Below, piece after piece: positions 18,934-27,821 of a DNA stretch of 64,000 bases. The DNA is taken from contig NZ_CP120367.1 of NCBI RefSeq assembly GCF_029892045.1, positions 124,001 to 188,000 of the forward strand. Reading direction: 5' to 3'. Numbering within the stretch: the first letter of the stretch is position 1; each line of letters starts with the position of its first letter. This stretch comes from Sinorhizobium numidicum. GTDB lineage: Bacteria; Pseudomonadota; Alphaproteobacteria; Rhizobiales; Rhizobiaceae. Under the pieces are notes generated by a model that was not told the origin of the DNA, ran no database searches, and was given only the letters and a program-made list of their open reading frames with translations. Position numbers and translations under genes: made by a program.

Positions 18934-19913
18934 GACGTCTGCTCGCTCCGGTTCGCGGGGGTCGATGGCGACGGTTTGATTGAGCTGCTGCTGAATTCCA
19001 GGACGCGCGAAGGAGAGGCATTGCCGGCGACAAGATCTCTCATGGCGACGATATTGCCGCGCAGGCGGCCAAGCCGATCGACGGAGCGGTCAGCGATCAG
19101 CACGCCGCGAAGGTTTGCCAACATATTGCGACTTATCTGCGCGATCGCGCGCGCGCTCGTCATCGTGCCCTTGCGCATCAGGTAGGCAGGATTGGCGACC
19201 TGCGAGTAGCCAAGCCGTAGACCAGGCTGACGACCCGACTTGACCCCGAGATGAACGCCGAGGGCTCCCGCGACCTTAACGGATCGCCCGTGACGTGCGA
19301 TGGTTCTGCTGAAGTCGACATCTTCCAGCCAGCCATAGAGCGGAAGTTCTTCGTCAAATGTCAGTGCCTGTTCCAGGACGGGCGCCAGGCGCACCACCAT
19401 GTTGCAGCCGTAAGCATTGTAGACGTCCGTCACCAATTCGGGCCGCTCGCCCGCCCTTTCAATGATGCTGAGCGCCTCGGCCATGCTCAGGCCCTTGCCG
19501 AGGATACCGTCAGCCAGGACTTCGCCGGTAGCGATGACGACATCCTCCTGCCGCGCAAAAACGGCTGCCATTCGCGCCATGAAGTCGGGTGCGGGAACGA
19601 AGTCGTCGTCGAGGAAGACGATAATATCCGTATCCGGCGCCGCGGCGCGGATGATCGCGTTGCGTTGGCACGTGAGGCCGCGCCGGCCGACGATGAGTTC
19701 GACGCCGGGCGAGCTCGAAAGCGAGCCCGCATCGTCCATGTCCGGCACGCATACGATCGTCCGCACGGGAGGAGCTTGCATCGCAGCCAGATAGTGGATC
19801 GTCTGATGAAGCGTCGCTGGGCGGCCGGCCGAAGCGATGCCGACGGCGGTGCGCAACGGGAGCGGTGCGCACTCCGCGCGACGGGGCAAGGTGTGGTCAA
19901 AACGCGCTTGCAT
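18930..19913 (-). CDS. Glycosyltransferase family 2
   Basis: A 327-residue GT-A enzyme. The fold starts with LRTAVGIASAGRPATLHQTI; the metal-binding acidic motif is IIVFLDDDFVPAPDFM near residue 100; the acceptor-side catalytic motif is YGWLEDVDFSRTIA near residue 195 (the ED dyad). It is soluble or membrane-associated and adds a sugar to the lipid-linked repeat. It overlaps the export gene (ATGA) and starts 41 bases after the ExoP-like gene, within the minus-strand operon. Confidence 0.85.
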   Translation of the reverse strand: MQARFDHTLPRRAECAPLPLRTAVGIASAGRPATLHQTIHYLAAMQAPPVRTIVCVPDMDDAGSLSSSPGVELIVGRRGLTCQRNAIIRAAAPDTDIIVFLDDDFVPAPDFMARMAAVFARQEDVVIATGEVLADGILGKGLSMAEALSIIERAGERPELVTDVYNAYGCNMVVRLAPVLEQALTFDEELPLYGWLEDVDFSRTIARHGRSVKVAGALGVHLGVKSGRQPGLRLGYSQVANPAYLMRKGTMTSARAIAQISRNMLANLRGVLIADRSVDRLGRLRGNIVAMRDLVAGNASPSRVLEFSSSSIKPSPSTPANRSEQTS

Positions 19914-19954
19914 GGCTTGCCTGTCTCGCTTTCTCGTTCAGTCGGAGTCCGCTG

Positions 19955-21679
19955 TCATCGCAGCATTCTGGCTGGGGCGTTGTTGATGACGGCGCCGAGG
20001 ATCTCGCCGTCGACGTTGCGCATGCTGTCGATCGCCCTGACTGCGTCATCGACGGATGTGCGCCCGTAGGCTGTCACCACCAGGACTCCGTCCAGTTCCG
20101 GCGCTATCGCATTCGTATCCGGGGAAGCAGAGAATGCGGGGAGGTCGACGAGAATGGTGTCGTATTTCTTCTTCAGGGCATCAAAACTCCATTGTGTCCG
20201 GCCCGAGCCGATACGAATGGCTGGAGTGACCCTGCCGACTTTACCAAGCGGCAGAAATTGCAGAGTCGGCGCAAGCGAGATCACCGCCTTCTCCATCAGG
20301 TCGACATCGTCGAGCACATCGACGAGACCGATCGCGACTTGAGGCGCAATTGCCGCGCTCAGGGAGGAATTTGGGGCGGCCGCATCAATAAGAAGGGTTT
20401 GCGAGCCCGACAGCGCGGTGAGGATCGCAAGTTCGCGGGCCATGGTGGACGCCCCGCTGCCAGGATTGACCGCTACTATCCCGATGACGGTCCGTTGTCT
20501 GCGTCGCAAACCTGCGACAATCGCGGCCAATTCGCCCATGCCATCCAGAGTCCTAAGAATGGCGGCACCATTGCTTGCGTCGGCGGCAGGGGAAAACAAG
20601 GCAGAGCGACGTCCCAACAATGTGACCGATTTCAAGCCTGCTGCTTGGATGAGCTGCCGGGCGCGGATGATCCGGCGATCACCGACATGCCGTATCATGG
20701 CCAACATCAAGCCGGCGCCTGCGCCGACGGCGATGGAAAAACCGAGGATCAGGCTGCTACGCGGACGCTCCTTGGAAAGTGGCGGGGTTGCCGCGGAAAC
20801 GATTGTGGCGTCGGAGACCGGATAGGAGACGCGCTGTTTCGCTTCCGTAAATCGCGTCAGGGTACTTTCGAAGAGTGCGCGGCGGGCGTCCGCGGCGCCC
20901 CGCAATTCGGCAAGCTTGAACTGGTCGCGTGGATTGGCCCTGAAGGTGGTCAAGGCGTTGGCTGCCTCACTCAATTCGCGCTGTTGCTCAGTGACGAATT
21001 TCTCCAGCCATTTGCTATATTGTTGCGCGGCCTGCGCATTCATCTGGATGTTTTTGCGGATATATTCCTGCGCGACCGTGTTGGCGATTTTCGCTGCCTT
21101 GTCGGGGCTGGATGCCGCCGCCGATATTTGCAGGATCGTGGATCGCCCGCTCCGACGCAAAGTCACCATGCCGCGCAGCCGCATGATGATCCGATCGATC
21201 CGTTTCTGCTCTTCCGTCCGCGCTCCCGGCTGGGCTTCGCCCGCTTGGCTGCCTGGTTCTGCGCGGCCCGGAAGAAGACCCATCAACCATTCTTTTGCGA
21301 TGTCCTTGGACGACGGCGGCTGATCGGCGAAATCCGGGTCGCTGGCGAGATCGAGCGCGGATGCTGTTGCGGCGAGTACGTCGCTGGAACCGGCAATCTG
21401 CAGCTGCACTTCTATGAACGCATCTTCGGCCGAGGCTCTTTGCGTCTCGGACGTGTTGGCCGGCAGCATGACGAGGAGCTGGGTGTCCGCCACGAACGTC
21501 GGATTGGCTGTCGCGAGGTGAATAATCGCTATGGCGAGGAAGGCTGTGATCGTAGAGACGATCCAGGGCCAGCGCACGCGAAGAAAAAAGAACACGTCCT
21601 GCAAGGCCAACGGCGAATTGGCGCTATTGTTCGAGACGGGGAGGGCTATCGGGGAAACACCGCCATAGACGTAATTCAT
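19955..21679 (-). CDS. ExoP/Wzc-like chain-length protein with degenerate tyrosine-kinase domain
   Basis: A 574-residue inner-membrane co-polymerase. The N-terminal Wzz domain has a helix at about 36-55 (IVSTITAFLAIAIIHLA), a long periplasmic region with coiled coil, the proline motif PPLSKERPRSS and a second helix. The C-terminal domain resembles BY-kinases, but Walker A reads NPGSGAST with Ala where the lysine should be, Walker A' reads LLIDAAAPN instead of DxD, and the C-terminus ends PARMLR without a tyrosine cluster; Walker B TILVDLP is kept. It probably regulates chain length without kinase activity. It lies directly downstream of the exoY-like gene. Confidence 0.85.
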   Translation of the reverse strand: MNYVYGGVSPIALPVSNNSANSPLALQDVFFFLRVRWPWIVSTITAFLAIAIIHLATANPTFVADTQLLVMLPANTSETQRASAEDAFIEVQLQIAGSSDVLAATASALDLASDPDFADQPPSSKDIAKEWLMGLLPGRAEPGSQAGEAQPGARTEEQKRIDRIIMRLRGMVTLRRSGRSTILQISAAASSPDKAAKIANTVAQEYIRKNIQMNAQAAQQYSKWLEKFVTEQQRELSEAANALTTFRANPRDQFKLAELRGAADARRALFESTLTRFTEAKQRVSYPVSDATIVSAATPPLSKERPRSSLILGFSIAVGAGAGLMLAMIRHVGDRRIIRARQLIQAAGLKSVTLLGRRSALFSPAADASNGAAILRTLDGMGELAAIVAGLRRRQRTVIGIVAVNPGSGASTMARELAILTALSGSQTLLIDAAAPNSSLSAAIAPQVAIGLVDVLDDVDLMEKAVISLAPTLQFLPLGKVGRVTPAIRIGSGRTQWSFDALKKKYDTILVDLPAFSASPDTNAIAPELDGVLVVTAYGRTSVDDAVRAIDSMRNVDGEILGAVINNAPARMLR

Positions 21680-21757
21680 ATTGCCTCATCCGTCTCCACA
21701 GCAATCACTGGAATTTCGAAGCTTTGGCGCGCTCGTTTTGCTGCCTTGAGAGGCGCG

Positions 21758-22468
21758 CTAGTATGACCCGCGCTGCGAAAACAGGCTCGGAACGGTCTTG
21801 AGCATGATGGCGAAGTCCCTCCAGAGCGACCAGGTCCGGACATAGTGGACGTCGAGCGATACGCGGCTCTGATAGCTGACATCGTTGCGCCCGCTCGTCT
21901 GCCAATGGCCGGTCAGACCCGGACGGGCGACAAAATAGGTGAGAACGTGCTCTCCGTAGCGTGGCAGTTCCTCGGCCGTGACCGGTCGTGGTCCCACCAG
22001 GCTCATCTCTCCGCGAACGACGTTGATGAGCTGCGGGAGCTCATCGAGGCTCGATCGCCTCAGGATTTCGCCGACAACCGTAATCCTCGGATCATCCTTC
22101 AGCTTCCGGGTCGCTTCCCATTCCATCCGGGCGGCAGGATCGGTCTTCAGCAGTTCTGCGAGTTGAGCGCTTGCATTCGTCTTCATCGTGCGGAATTTGA
22201 GGCATCCGAAAGGGGTGCCGCCAAATCCCACCCGCGTATGCGAGTAAAGGACCGGACCGCCATCACCAAGTTTCACGATGATCGCCACGATGAGAAGAAG
22301 TGGAGCAAGGGCCACCAAGGCGAATGTTCCGAGCAAAAGGTCGACTGCGCGTTTGGAGGTTCGTCCGAGGGGATCAGATCTGGATCCGCTGAAATTGGGA
22401 GTATGCGCGGAAACGTCAATGCCGCGCCATGGCCGTTCTGCCTCTCGGCTCCGTGCTCTGCTCACCAT
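21758..22468 (-). CDS. exoY: Undecaprenyl-phosphate sugar phosphotransferase, ExoY-like
   Basis: A 236-residue priming enzyme that transfers hexose-1-phosphate (in ExoY galactose) from UDP-sugar to undecaprenyl phosphate and starts the repeat unit. A single helix ([20 protein letters not shown]) is followed by the bacterial sugar-transferase domain: [41 protein letters not shown] and [15 protein letters not shown]. The ATG is preceded by GAGAGGGATGTGAACG. It is the first gene of the minus-strand arm and is driven by the conserved leader 22469-22570, whose copy stands at 33178. The symbol reflects family resemblance, not proven identity. Confidence 0.85.
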   Translation of the reverse strand: MVSRARSREAERPWRGIDVSAHTPNFSGSRSDPLGRTSKRAVDLLLGTFALVALAPLLLIVAIIVKLGDGGPVLYSHTRVGFGGTPFGCLKFRTMKTNASAQLAELLKTDPAARMEWEATRKLKDDPRITVVGEILRRSSLDELPQLINVVRGEMSLVGPRPVTAEELPRYGEHVLTYFVARPGLTGHWQTSGRNDVSYQSRVSLDVHYVRTWSLWRDFAIMLKTVPSLFSQRGSY

Positions 22469-22570
22469 CGTTCACATCCCTCTCGCGGTCAAAATCGAGA
22501 GGAGTTTGCTGCACTGCGATGAGGCTGTATGTGACCAAGGTCATACTAGTTAACAAAATATTCTGATAGG
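22469..22570 (-). promoter_or_regulatory. Leader/promoter of the exoY-like operon, duplicated at 33178
   Basis: The 102 bases before the ATG match 33178-33279 without any gap: 21 identical bases (CCTATCAGAATATTTTGTTA onward), 5 different, then 40 identical bases containing the palindrome, then 36 partly matching bases up to the ATG. The AT-rich start and the palindrome mark it as the control region. The remaining 295 bases up to the regulator at 22866 are AT-rich and unlike the other copy. Confidence 0.8.
22531..22544. promoter_or_regulatory. Crp/Fnr-type operator, copy 1
   Basis: GTGACCAAGGTCAT, a 14-bp site of the form GTGAC-N4-GTCAY, the half-site and spacing used by Crp/Fnr-family proteins. 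It lies 63 bases before the exoY-like start and between that gene and the divergent Crp/Fnr regulator gene. Related sites are at 33204-33217 and 27700-27713. Confidence 0.65.
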
Positions 22571-22865
22571 GAACAAGTCAGGTATTCGGAGATTAGGGCG
22601 TATTTGTTCCTGATAAAGCTTGATAAGTCGTTGCTTTGAATGAAGTAATTCCAGTGTAATCCTGAACTAGTCTAATAATTCACCCGTGGTCTGCCTAGAA
22701 TCTTTGCTTTTTGCCTGAAAAAACATCATTGGTATTAGTTTGATACTCAAAAAATAACCCCAATGGGTGATTTGACTAGATCCAGCAAAGTAATAACATG
22801 TATTAACTCATGTTGCGCTGCAGCATTCGCCATTACTCTGTGATCTCACTCGAGGAGTGAAGCGT

Positions 22866-23594
22866 ATGGACGGCCCTATATTCAGCCGCTGTTACAGTAT
22901 CGAGACTGGTCGTGCGCTTGTTTCGCCGTTTGGTGGTGGGCGCCGCGCGGCCGTGGACGATGGATTCGCCTTCTTTCGCTCGAGCGTGAGGACCTTTCGC
23001 CGCGGCGAGATTATCGCCATGCCAGGCGTCCGCATCGACAAGTTTGCTCGCGTGCAGCACGGCCTGGTCATTGCGAGCACTGTTTTGCCTGATGGCAGGG
23101 AGTTCATCGCCGAGGTCATACCCACGGCCGGGGTTATTGGTGAGCTCGAAGTCTTGCGGAGGCAGACGTTGAGTCTGGAATATCGCGCCGCTACCGACTG
23201 CGAACTTCACTTCTTCGAAGGACGGCTGCTGCGCGAGAAATACGTCAGCGATCCTGATTTTCAGGAATCGGTCCTGCTCAAGGCATTGGCGCGTGTTTCG
23301 GAGCTTGAGCTTCGCATTATTTCGAATGCCGGGTCGAGCCTGCAATCAAGACTGGCAAGCACGCTGTTGCGGCTCTCGAAAGTTTACGCCAAAGAGGCGC
23401 CAAACTCCCGGGACGAATTGATCATTTCACAGCATGACCTTGCGGCGACGCTTCCGGCTTCTCGCGAGAAGGTCAATAGGTGCCTCCGGCGATTGCGGGA
23501 GAGCAAGATCATCGACGGAGCGCAAGGCCGGATCCGTATCCTTAACCGCAAGGCTTTGCAAGCTTGCGCCGACAGCACGTTCTCGGAGAAATGA
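22866..23594 (+). CDS. Crp/Fnr-family transcription regulator
   Basis: A 242-residue regulator with an N-terminal cyclic-nucleotide-type beta-barrel (FRRGEIIAMPG, VIPTAGVIGELEVL), a dimer helix and a C-terminal winged helix-turn-helix. The recognition helix LPASREKVNRCLRRLRESKI keeps the R-E-x3-R contacts that read GTGA cores in CRP. The phosphate-binding cassette lacks the CRP-like Arg-Ser pair and no FNR-type cysteine cluster is seen, so the signal is unknown. ATG 22866 has AGGAG eight bases upstream; GTG 22857 is less likely. It is divergent from the exoY-like gene and probably controls this locus through the GTGAC-N4-GTCAC sites. Confidence 0.85.
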   Translation: MDGPIFSRCYSIETGRALVSPFGGGRRAAVDDGFAFFRSSVRTFRRGEIIAMPGVRIDKFARVQHGLVIASTVLPDGREFIAEVIPTAGVIGELEVLRRQTLSLEYRAATDCELHFFEGRLLREKYVSDPDFQESVLLKALARVSELELRIISNAGSSLQSRLASTLLRLSKVYAKEAPNSRDELIISQHDLAATLPASREKVNRCLRRLRESKIIDGAQGRIRILNRKALQACADSTFSEK

Positions 23595-23601
23595 GGTTCT
23601 C

Positions 23602-24966
23602 GTGTCCAAGGCTGAAGCACATAGTCCAGATCAACGAGGAAGTGCAGGCGCGAACGTCGTTGCGGAACGCTCCTTCGGCGATCACTTGACCGCCGCGGGC
23701 ATTGACCGAGTGGTCATCATTGACGACTACTCTGCGGCGCGCGGTGGGGCAACGACCCTTTCCCTGTTGTCTGCAAGGCTTTTTCGCGATCTTGGTATTC
23801 CCGTGACCTATATTTGCGGCGACGATGGCGCGAACGCGGAACTGCGGGCTCGGGATGTTACCATCCTCGCCTTGGGCGGCCGCGATTTGCTGAGCGCCAA
23901 GCGAATGATGGCGGCTTTTACCGGAATCCATAATCTCCATGCCGCTCGGATGATAGCTGCTTGGATCAGGACAAACGACACCCCCAACACGGCCTATCAT
24001 GTGCATGGCTGGTCAAAGATCCTTTCGCCGGCAATTTTCAGCTCCCTGGTCCCGGTTGCGAGTCGGTGTGTTATTCACGCGCATGATTTCTTCGCGGCCT
24101 GTCCGAACGGCGCCTATTTCGATTATCAGGCCCAGAGAATCTGCCCCCATCCTCCGCTCGGGGGGGCTTGCCTTGCGACCGCCTGTGACAAGCGAAGCTA
24201 TCCGCAAAAGCTTTGGCGGGTTGTGCGGGGTGCCAATGTCCAGCGGCTTTTGAGGGACCAGGACAAGTTTGGCAGAATCGTTCTTCTTCACGAGAAGATG
24301 CAGGGCTATTTCCTACGTGCCGGCTACCCGGCCACTCGGACCAAAACAATTCGCAATCCTGTCGCTTTCCTTTCTCCCGAACGCGTCAAGACGGAAGATA
24401 ACGATGAGTTCTTCTTCATCGGTCGACTGGACGAGGAGAAGGGCATCGAAGATGCGGTGGCAGCCACGAAGCGAGCCAGAGCACGGCTTTGTGTGATTGG
24501 CGACGGCCCGCTGATGGGAAAGGTTTCGGCATCGGGCTCCCATGTGAGGACTCTCGGGTGGCTATCGCACGCGGAAATCAGCCAGGCGATCCGCAAGGCG
24601 CGTGCACTTGTTATGCCTTCGCGGTATCCGGAGCCGTTCGGTCTGGTCGCGATCGAAGCGGCACGCAGTGGCGTTCCGGTTATCCTGTCGAAAGACGCGT
24701 TTCTCGCCGAAGAGATGACCGGTGCGGGTATCGCGCTTTCCTGCAATACGGGCGATGAAGAAGCTTTTTCCGATGTTCTGGTGCGCTTCCGGGAAATGCC
24801 AAAGGACGAGATTCGCCAAATGAGCGAGCTTGCCTTCCGATCGTCATCACGTCTGGCGTTGACGAACGATGAATGGCGGGATGCCCTCCTGGCCGAGTAT
24901 CGGGTGCTCATTTCGCAAAGCACCGCGTCAATAGGGACTACACCGCTTAAAGGAGTTTTCGCGTGA
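23602..24966 (+). CDS. Glycosyltransferase family 4
   Basis: A 454-residue GT-B enzyme. It has an N-terminal Rossmann half starting RVVIIDDYSAARGGATTL, an acceptor-side CVIHAHDFFAACPNGAY loop with nearby cysteines (ICPHPPLGGACLATACDK), and a GT1 C-terminal domain with FFFIGRLDEEKGIEDAV and the EX7E motif EPFGLVAIE. The GTG at 23602 follows ATGAGG and begins seven bases after the regulator stop, which puts both in one transcript. It overlaps the next gene. It likely adds a sugar of the repeat unit, possibly mannose given the GDP-mannose genes downstream. Confidence 0.82.
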   Translation: MSKAEAHSPDQRGSAGANVVAERSFGDHLTAAGIDRVVIIDDYSAARGGATTLSLLSARLFRDLGIPVTYICGDDGANAELRARDVTILALGGRDLLSAKRMMAAFTGIHNLHAARMIAAWIRTNDTPNTAYHVHGWSKILSPAIFSSLVPVASRCVIHAHDFFAACPNGAYFDYQAQRICPHPPLGGACLATACDKRSYPQKLWRVVRGANVQRLLRDQDKFGRIVLLHEKMQGYFLRAGYPATRTKTIRNPVAFLSPERVKTEDNDEFFFIGRLDEEKGIEDAVAATKRARARLCVIGDGPLMGKVSASGSHVRTLGWLSHAEISQAIRKARALVMPSRYPEPFGLVAIEAARSGVPVILSKDAFLAEEMTGAGIALSCNTGDEEAFSDVLVRFREMPKDEIRQMSELAFRSSSRLALTNDEWRDALLAEYRVLISQSTASIGTTPLKGVFA

Positions 24967-26225
24967 TGTTCGACTTAGCGCCTGCGCTTCCTGAGGTCTT
25001 AGCCTTCAGGGCCGATGAACCGACGATCGTGAAAGCCAGGACGGCCGATGCCTCCAGTGGAAGCGATGGCAAGAAGCTTCGCGTCGCCATTGTACATTAT
25101 TGGCTCGTATCGATGCGCGGCGGCGAAAAGGTGGTCGAGGAACTGTGCCGGATGTTTCCCGACGCCGATATTTTCACGCTGGTCTGCAACCGGGATCGTC
25201 TCAGCGCCTTTCTGCAGGCACGGACCATCCACACATCCTTTCTGCAGAAGATTCCCGGTGCGCAACGGCACTATACCAAGATGCTGCCGCTGATGCCCTT
25301 CGCGCTCGAACATTTTGACCTGCAGGACTACGATCTGGTGTTATCGAGTGAATCGGGGCCGGCCAAAGGGGTCATAACCCGGGCGGACGCGCTTCATATA
25401 TGCTATTGCCACTCCCCGATGCGTTACATCTGGGACCAGTTTCATGTCTATCGGCATGGGCTTTCCTGGCCGGGCCGGGCATTGATGACGGCGACTGCGC
25501 CGATATTGCGGGCCTGGGATGTGACGACCGCGACGCGGGTCGATGCTTTCGTGGCCAACTCCGCCTATGTCGCCAACCGCATCCGACGCTTCTATGACCG
25601 GGAAGCCACGGTCATTCATCCACCCGTTGCCGTTGACGATTTCACGATCGGCAGTGGACGGGGCGACTTCTATCTCTATGCCGGGCAACTGACCGCCTAC
25701 AAGCGGCCGGATATCGCGGTGCGCGCCTGTAGTGAGACGGGTCGGAAGTTGGTGGTGATCGGGGAGGGCGAACAGGAAGCCTTCCTCAAATCCATCGCCG
25801 GTCCCACCGTGCAATTCCTTGGGCATCAGCCCTTCCCCGTCCTGCGCGATCACCTGTCGCGGTGCCGCGCTCTCTTGTTTCCCGGGGTCGAGGATTTTGG
25901 CATTCTTCCGGTGGAGGCGATGGCATCCGGGCGGCCAGTCCTGGCCTTTGATGCCGGCGGGGCGCGAGAGACTGTCTCGTCCTCCGCTGTTGGATTTCGT
26001 TTTGCGCGCCAGACGCCGGAGGCACTTCTCGAAGCCATCGAGGCCTTCGAGCGGGTCGAGGACGATATGGACGCGAGCCTCATCCGCGAGCATGCAGCGC
26101 AATTCTCTTCGGCGACCTTCCGCAACCGTCTGACTGCCTTCATCGAGCAGCAGTTGTCGGCGCATTTCGGCGGCTCGGATGCCTCGATCGCGCCTTTCGC
26201 GGGTCAGCGCGCCGGCGCCAATTGA
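24966..26225 (+). CDS. Glycosyltransferase family 4 (second)
   Basis: A 419-residue GT-B enzyme. KLRVAIVHYWLVSMRGGEKV near residues 38-57 is the glycine-rich nucleotide/acceptor loop of mannosyltransferase-like GT4 proteins, CYCHSPMRYIWDQFHVYR the central motif, and EDFGILPVE the EX7E donor-site motif. The ATG at 24966 shares its A with the stop of the preceding gene; a GTG at 24963 is a possible alternative. It is followed by a secreted glycanase. It probably transfers mannose, as relatives do, but this is inference. Confidence 0.83.
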   Translation: MFDLAPALPEVLAFRADEPTIVKARTADASSGSDGKKLRVAIVHYWLVSMRGGEKVVEELCRMFPDADIFTLVCNRDRLSAFLQARTIHTSFLQKIPGAQRHYTKMLPLMPFALEHFDLQDYDLVLSSESGPAKGVITRADALHICYCHSPMRYIWDQFHVYRHGLSWPGRALMTATAPILRAWDVTTATRVDAFVANSAYVANRIRRFYDREATVIHPPVAVDDFTIGSGRGDFYLYAGQLTAYKRPDIAVRACSETGRKLVVIGEGEQEAFLKSIAGPTVQFLGHQPFPVLRDHLSRCRALLFPGVEDFGILPVEAMASGRPVLAFDAGGARETVSSSAVGFRFARQTPEALLEAIEAFERVEDDMDASLIREHAAQFSSATFRNRLTAFIEQQLSAHFGGSDASIAPFAGQRAGAN

Positions 26226-26276
26226 TCTCACCGGCCGACAGGACGCTCGCCACCATTGTCGTGAAGGAAAAACCAC

Positions 26277-27101
26277 ATGCGCTTCACAGAATCTGCCAGG
26301 ACGCTCTCATTGACCTGCATTTTCGCCATAGGATTGGCAGGCAGACCGGGCCTCGCCCAGGAACCGATCGATCTGGATGACTTTGAGGTCACATTCACGG
26401 AAGATTTCGATCAGCTGGACGTCTCCGCCTGGGGGCAAAACCGCTCACGCTGGATTGCGCACACGCCTTGGAACGGCGACTTCGGCGATGCTCGCTTCCA
26501 CGACCCGGAGGAGGGCTTTCCGTTTACCGTCAACGCAGGCATCTTGCGCATTGAGGCGCGCAAGGGCGCCGACGGACAATGGCGCTCCGGCCTTCTGGCT
26601 TCGACGAACCCAAAGGGTGAGGGCTTTGCTCAGCAGTTCGGGTATTTCGAAGCACGGATGCAGCTGCCGCCGGGCAAGGGAGTTTGGCCGGCTTTCTGGC
26701 TCATCGGTCTCGATCGATCAACGTTCACGGCTGAGATAGACGTCATCGAGTATTACGGACGGGCGCCCGGGGAGTTCAGCAGTGGCTATCATGTCTGGAG
26801 GCAGGGCGAGGGAGCGCAGCACACCACGGACGGCCACTTGACCACCGTCGAGGATGGTGTGCTGAGCAACGAATACCACACCTATGGTGTGGAGATCACC
26901 CCAGGCAGGTCGACGTTCTATTTGGACCGCAAGTCCATATGGAGTTTTGAAACGCCGCCGGAATTTCATATGCCCTTCTTCCCGCTGGTGAATCTTGCTC
27001 TCGGCCCGGGCTGGCCGATCGATGAGACGCCGAACCCCTCATATCTCCTGGTGGATTACATTCACGTTTATAAGCGCAAAGCCCAAAGTGCGGAAAATTG
27101 A
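26277..27101 (+). CDS. exoK: Secreted GH16 endo-beta-glycanase, ExoK-like
   Basis: A 274-residue secreted glycoside hydrolase. A signal peptide (about 1-28, ending GLAQ) is followed by a GH16 jellyroll: FEVTFTEDFDQLDVSAWG, GYFEARMQLPPGKGVWPAFW, the catalytic motif EIDVIEYYG (E-x-D-x-x-E, two catalytic glutamates) and YHTYGVEITPGRSTFYLD. ExoK in succinoglycan loci cleaves nascent polymer outside the cell and yields low-molecular-weight product. GTGAAGGAAAAACCAC precedes the ATG. It probably trims the polymer made by this locus; the bond specificity is not shown. Confidence 0.85.
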   Translation: MRFTESARTLSLTCIFAIGLAGRPGLAQEPIDLDDFEVTFTEDFDQLDVSAWGQNRSRWIAHTPWNGDFGDARFHDPEEGFPFTVNAGILRIEARKGADGQWRSGLLASTNPKGEGFAQQFGYFEARMQLPPGKGVWPAFWLIGLDRSTFTAEIDVIEYYGRAPGEFSSGYHVWRQGEGAQHTTDGHLTTVEDGVLSNEYHTYGVEITPGRSTFYLDRKSIWSFETPPEFHMPFFPLVNLALGPGWPIDETPNPSYLLVDYIHVYKRKAQSAEN

Positions 27102-27258
27102 ACTGCTTGACGGCGCGTCCTTCGGGGGCACGCGCGAGGCCAATTGTGCCGACGCAGGACTCGTACCTTGATGTTGGCCCCGAGATCGGGAGTCCGCGCC
27201 CGAAACGTCACGCACCTCCGCTTCCCTTGGAAGCTTCCGCGACACGTGAGGAGAAGTC

Positions 27259-27561
27259 TTGAAAAGGTTTGTCCAATTGATGGCGGCTCCGGCTGTCTTC
27301 GTTCAGATCCCTTTTGCCACGTTCGCAGCCGGCCTGATCACCTATTTCTCCGAGAGCTCGGTGTGGCCCGCTCTCAAATATGCCGGCGGCTGCTTTGTTT
27401 TGATGCAGCTCGGATACTTCTTTGCGGTGCTTTACCTCGTTTATCACGAGTGCAGAAACGGCCGTGAGGATCAAAGAACATCGGGCACATCGACCACGCC
27501 AATCGCTCTTGCAAGGCTTGGCCGGACTCACCCTCGTACCCCGGGGTCTCGTTCGCTCTAG
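27259..27561 (+). CDS. ExoX/SyrA-family exopolysaccharide production repressor
   Basis: A 100-residue inner-membrane protein with two helices (VQLMAAPAVFVQIPFATFAA and FVLMQLGYFFAVLYLVYHE) and a basic soluble tail. The second helix with the LQVGYF-like LMQLGYFFAVLYLV pattern is the hallmark of the ExoX/SyrA/PsiA family, which lowers exopolysaccharide synthesis by acting on or near the ExoY step. The TTG start has GAGGAGA five bases upstream. It lies 157 bases after the GH16 gene and pairs with the related gene at 15690. A palindromic repeat follows its stop. Confidence 0.8.
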   Translation: MKRFVQLMAAPAVFVQIPFATFAAGLITYFSESSVWPALKYAGGCFVLMQLGYFFAVLYLVYHECRNGREDQRTSGTSTTPIALARLGRTHPRTPGSRSL

Positions 27562-27589
27562 CCCATTGTTTTGACGCTTGCCGTCCTTT

Positions 27590-27609
27590 GCTCGTCTGAT
27601 CAGGCGCGC
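27590..27609. repeat. Intergenic palindrome, family copy 2
   Basis: GCTCGTCTGA / TCAGGCGCGC, a 10-bp stem with one mismatch, followed by GGCGCTATAG. It stands 28 bases after the ExoX-like stop. Same design as 11128 and 31421. Confidence 0.55.
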
Positions 27610-27699
27610 GGCGCTATAGTTTTCGCTCATTTCAAGAATCGATTCCAAGTTGACGAAGAATATTTGAAATCAAATGAAGAGTCGATCCGAGTGATGGGA

Positions 27700-27713
27700 G
27701 TGACCTAGGTCAC
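27700..27713. promoter_or_regulatory. Crp/Fnr-type operator, perfect palindrome
   Basis: GTGACCTAGGTCAC reads identically on both strands and matches the form of the sites at 22531 and 33204 (GTGAC-N4-GTCAC). It is followed by AT-rich sequence (CACATATTTTCTCTGG, then TATATTGTAATTTATTCG). It lies about 120 bases before a small open frame and 420 bases before the phosphomannomutase gene, so it may control precursor supply. Confidence 0.65.
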
Positions 27714-27821
27714 ATATTTTCTCTGGCAGGATGCGTATATTGTAATTTATTCGATGCGAATTGTTCGATCGTCCGCCGAATACTGTTGTCTGAGGCGTGA
27801 AATATTACCACAGGGTTTCAC

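Noticed and set aside
19865..21766. Long plus-strand open frame (about 630 codons) antisense to the ExoP-like gene
   Set aside because: It mirrors third-codon bias of the minus-strand gene and has no recognisable domain.
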